A DNA stretch of 7,018 nucleotides, taken from positions 1-7,018 of the forward strand of contig DXLP01000051.1 of the NCBI GenBank assembly GCA_019414645.1, written 5' to 3'. The stretch is from Collinsella sp. (GTDB taxonomy: Bacteria; Actinomycetota; Coriobacteriia; Coriobacteriales; Coriobacteriaceae). The notes beneath the pieces are model-generated. The model saw nothing but the letters and a program-made list of their open reading frames with translations, was not told the origin of the DNA and searched no databases. Of the stretch, positions 5,673-7,018 are shown piece by piece. Made by a program: the position numbers and the translations under genes. Positions within the stretch are counted from its first letter, which is position 1. The number at the start of each line of letters is the position of its first letter.

Positions 5673-6671
5673 TTATTCCTCGACCGGCGTGAGCACCATG
5701 ACGGCGCGTGTGTTGCTCAGCGACAGCGAACGACAGGTCACAAGCGTAACGATCTTGGTTGCCGAAGCAGCGCGGTCGGTGGCGTCGCTCGCCACGGCCG
5801 AGGCGCCGTCGAGCATCTCGGACAGATAGTTCGTCAGTCCGTCGTCGCCTTCAAAGTTGGGCGTGCGCGCCTTGGCGTACGTATCCTCAACGACCTTGGT
5901 CGCCAGCGGACGCAGCTTATACGTCGCATCGCGTGTAATGTAGTACACGTATTCCATGCTGTCGAATGTCGTCTGATCGGTCGTGTCCGAAATCACGTTG
6001 AACATCGAACCGTCGTTCATGTGGTGGCCGTAAATCGTGGTCTGCTGATCCACCATGCCCGGCGCGGTGTCATCGCTATCCAAGAAGATGGCACCCGAGG
6101 CGTTAGACGTGCCATCGAACAGCGTGTTGAGGTATTTGGAGTTGTTGTTGGTCTGCACCACGGGATAGTTGATGTTGGTTCCCGGCACGTAAATCCAACC
6201 CACAATCTCGGGGTTCGTCTGAGCAAGCGCATCAAAGTCGATAATCGGCACGCCGCTGGCGTCCTTATCGCTTACATATTGCTTCTCGATTTTCTGATAC
6301 GAATCGCTCGCCTGCTTATAGCCAATCTGGGCATTAATAAAAATAGCGGCGGCGGCGACAATCAGACCGATACCGATGATGATGAGCAGAATGGGAATAA
6401 TGGAGTGGCGCTTTTTGCGCGGCGGCTCGGTGCGATCCGACGGCGCGGCAGGCGATGAAGACCGGGGCGGCTTCTTAGCGGAGCTATAAGACGAAGGACG
6501 ATATGCGGCCGGCGCGTCCTGTCGACGATGCGTCGCCGGTGTCACGGGGCGCGGCGCGCGCGGCTGCTGAGGAGAGGATGTCCGACCCTGCTGTGCCGCA
6601 CGGGCAGCACCCGGCTTCGACGGATCGGGAATCTGAGAAGCCTTGAATCGTTTTCCCTGATAATCGGACAT
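5673..6671 (-). CDS. Class B sortase
   Basis: This is a membrane-anchored cysteine transpeptidase that cleaves a sorting signal on surface proteins and joins them to peptidoglycan or to pilin subunits. In 332 residues it has a long cytosolic tail rich in Pro, Ser, Arg and Ala (1-89) and one transmembrane helix (about 91-113). The extracellular class B domain follows: IVGWIYVPGTNINYPVVQ (156-173), IFLDSDD (195-201), the catalytic His216 in TIYGHHM, Cys313 in TLVTC, and Arg322 in the final TRAVMVL strand. The Cys-Arg distance of 9 fits class B (10 in S. aureus SrtB). The start at 6671 has TAAGGAGAG close upstream. The tail of about 90 residues is long for the class. No LPXTG-type substrate gene is visible in the window. 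It lies 35 bp after purE, so shared transcription is likely. The exact subtype and the substrate motif cannot be read from sequence alone. Confidence 0.95.
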   Translation of the reverse strand: MSDYQGKRFKASQIPDPSKPGAARAAQQGRTSSPQQPRAPRPVTPATHRRQDAPAAYRPSSYSSAKKPPRSSSPAAPSDRTEPPRKKRHSIIPILLIIIGIGLIVAAAAIFINAQIGYKQASDSYQKIEKQYVSDKDASGVPIIDFDALAQTNPEIVGWIYVPGTNINYPVVQTNNNSKYLNTLFDGTSNASGAIFLDSDDTAPGMVDQQTTIYGHHMNDGSMFNVISDTTDQTTFDSMEYVYYITRDATYKLRPLATKVVEDTYAKARTPNFEGDDGLTNYLSEMLDGASAVASDATDRAASATKIVTLVTCRSLSLSNTRAVMVLTPVEE

Positions 6672-6706
6672 GGCTCTCCTTATACTGCGGTGAAACGGCG
6701 GAACGC

Positions 6707-7018
6707 TTAGGCGTCAGCCATCTCCTGCTTCATCTTCTCGATAACCTTGCGGTACTCGGGGTCGCAAGCACCCAGAATCTGTGTGGCATAGATGGCGGCG
6801 TTCTTGGCACCGTTGATGGCAACGCAGGCCACGGGCACGCCCGAAGGCATCTGCACCATCGACAGCAGCGAATCCATACCGCCCAGGTCACTCGTCTTCA
6901 TAGGCACGCCGATAACCGGCAGCGGCGTAAAGGCAGCCACGACACCACCCAAGTGAGCGGCCTTGCCGGCGGCGGCGATAATCACTTTGATACCGCGATC
7001 GGCGGCAGTCGAAGCCCA
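6707..7018 (-). CDS. purE: N5-carboxyaminoimidazole ribonucleotide mutase PurE (class I), 5' end cut by window edge
   Basis: PurE moves the carboxylate of N5-CAIR to C4 of the ring, giving CAIR, in bacterial purine synthesis. The last 103 codons are present and the frame is open to the right edge, so the true start lies outside; an in-frame GTG at 6985 is internal. Visible class I features are [36 protein letters not shown] and INGAKNAA, in order. The GKAAHL form, rather than GGAAHL, also occurs in clostridial PurE as I recall. The N-terminal substrate-binding motifs, including the catalytic-His segment, are not in the window. The protein ends in a Lys/Glu-rich helix. The sortase start follows the stop after 35 bp, with no terminator between. 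Confidence 0.96.
   Translation of the reverse strand, partial: WASTAADRGIKVIIAAAGKAAHLGGVVAAFTPLPVIGVPMKTSDLGGMDSLLSMVQMPSGVPVACVAINGAKNAAIYATQILGACDPEYRKVIEKMKQEMADA

Noticed and set aside
6021..6458. Plus-strand open frame opposite the sortase
   Set aside because: It is antisense to the catalytic domain of the sortase, with no ribosome site or known motif.

Overview
The window looks like chromosomal DNA from a high-GC Gram-positive bacterium, most likely a Coriobacteriia member close to Collinsella. This is inferred from GC-rich codon use, a class B sortase, a [4Fe-4S]-type PurF and a CmpB-type membrane protein. No rRNA or other marker gene is present to confirm it. No tRNA, CRISPR array, insertion sequence or phage gene was seen.

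Layout from left to right: purN (minus, 3' end cut by the window edge) and purM (minus) overlap by 11 bases. A 157-bp gap with two hairpins separates them from purF (minus). A 294-bp divergent intergenic region follows, with one perfect TATAAT box facing each way. Next comes a 409-residue polytopic membrane protein (plus) with a CmpB / putative ABC-transporter-permease domain. A strong 16-bp stem-loop terminator separates it from the convergent moaE-like gene (minus). A short inverted repeat lies between that gene and a class B sortase (minus). At the right edge is purE (minus, 5' end cut off).

Four genes belong to de novo purine synthesis. PurF makes phosphoribosylamine from PRPP and glutamine, PurN formylates GAR, PurM closes the imidazole ring to give AIR, and PurE carboxylates the AIR product (as N5-CAIR to CAIR). 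The leftward order is purE - sortase - moaE-like - [opposing membrane gene] - purF - purM - purN. The purine genes are therefore split by three genes with no evident purine role. The sortase lies only 35 bp after purE and may be co-transcribed with it.

Nothing here is a clear-cut new system. The best leads are the purE/sortase/moaE-like run, the MoaE-like protein that lacks two expected active-site residues, a roughly 33-residue insertion in PurF, and two short intergenic elements that share a CCA-N4-GGGAC pattern and look like dispersed repeats.
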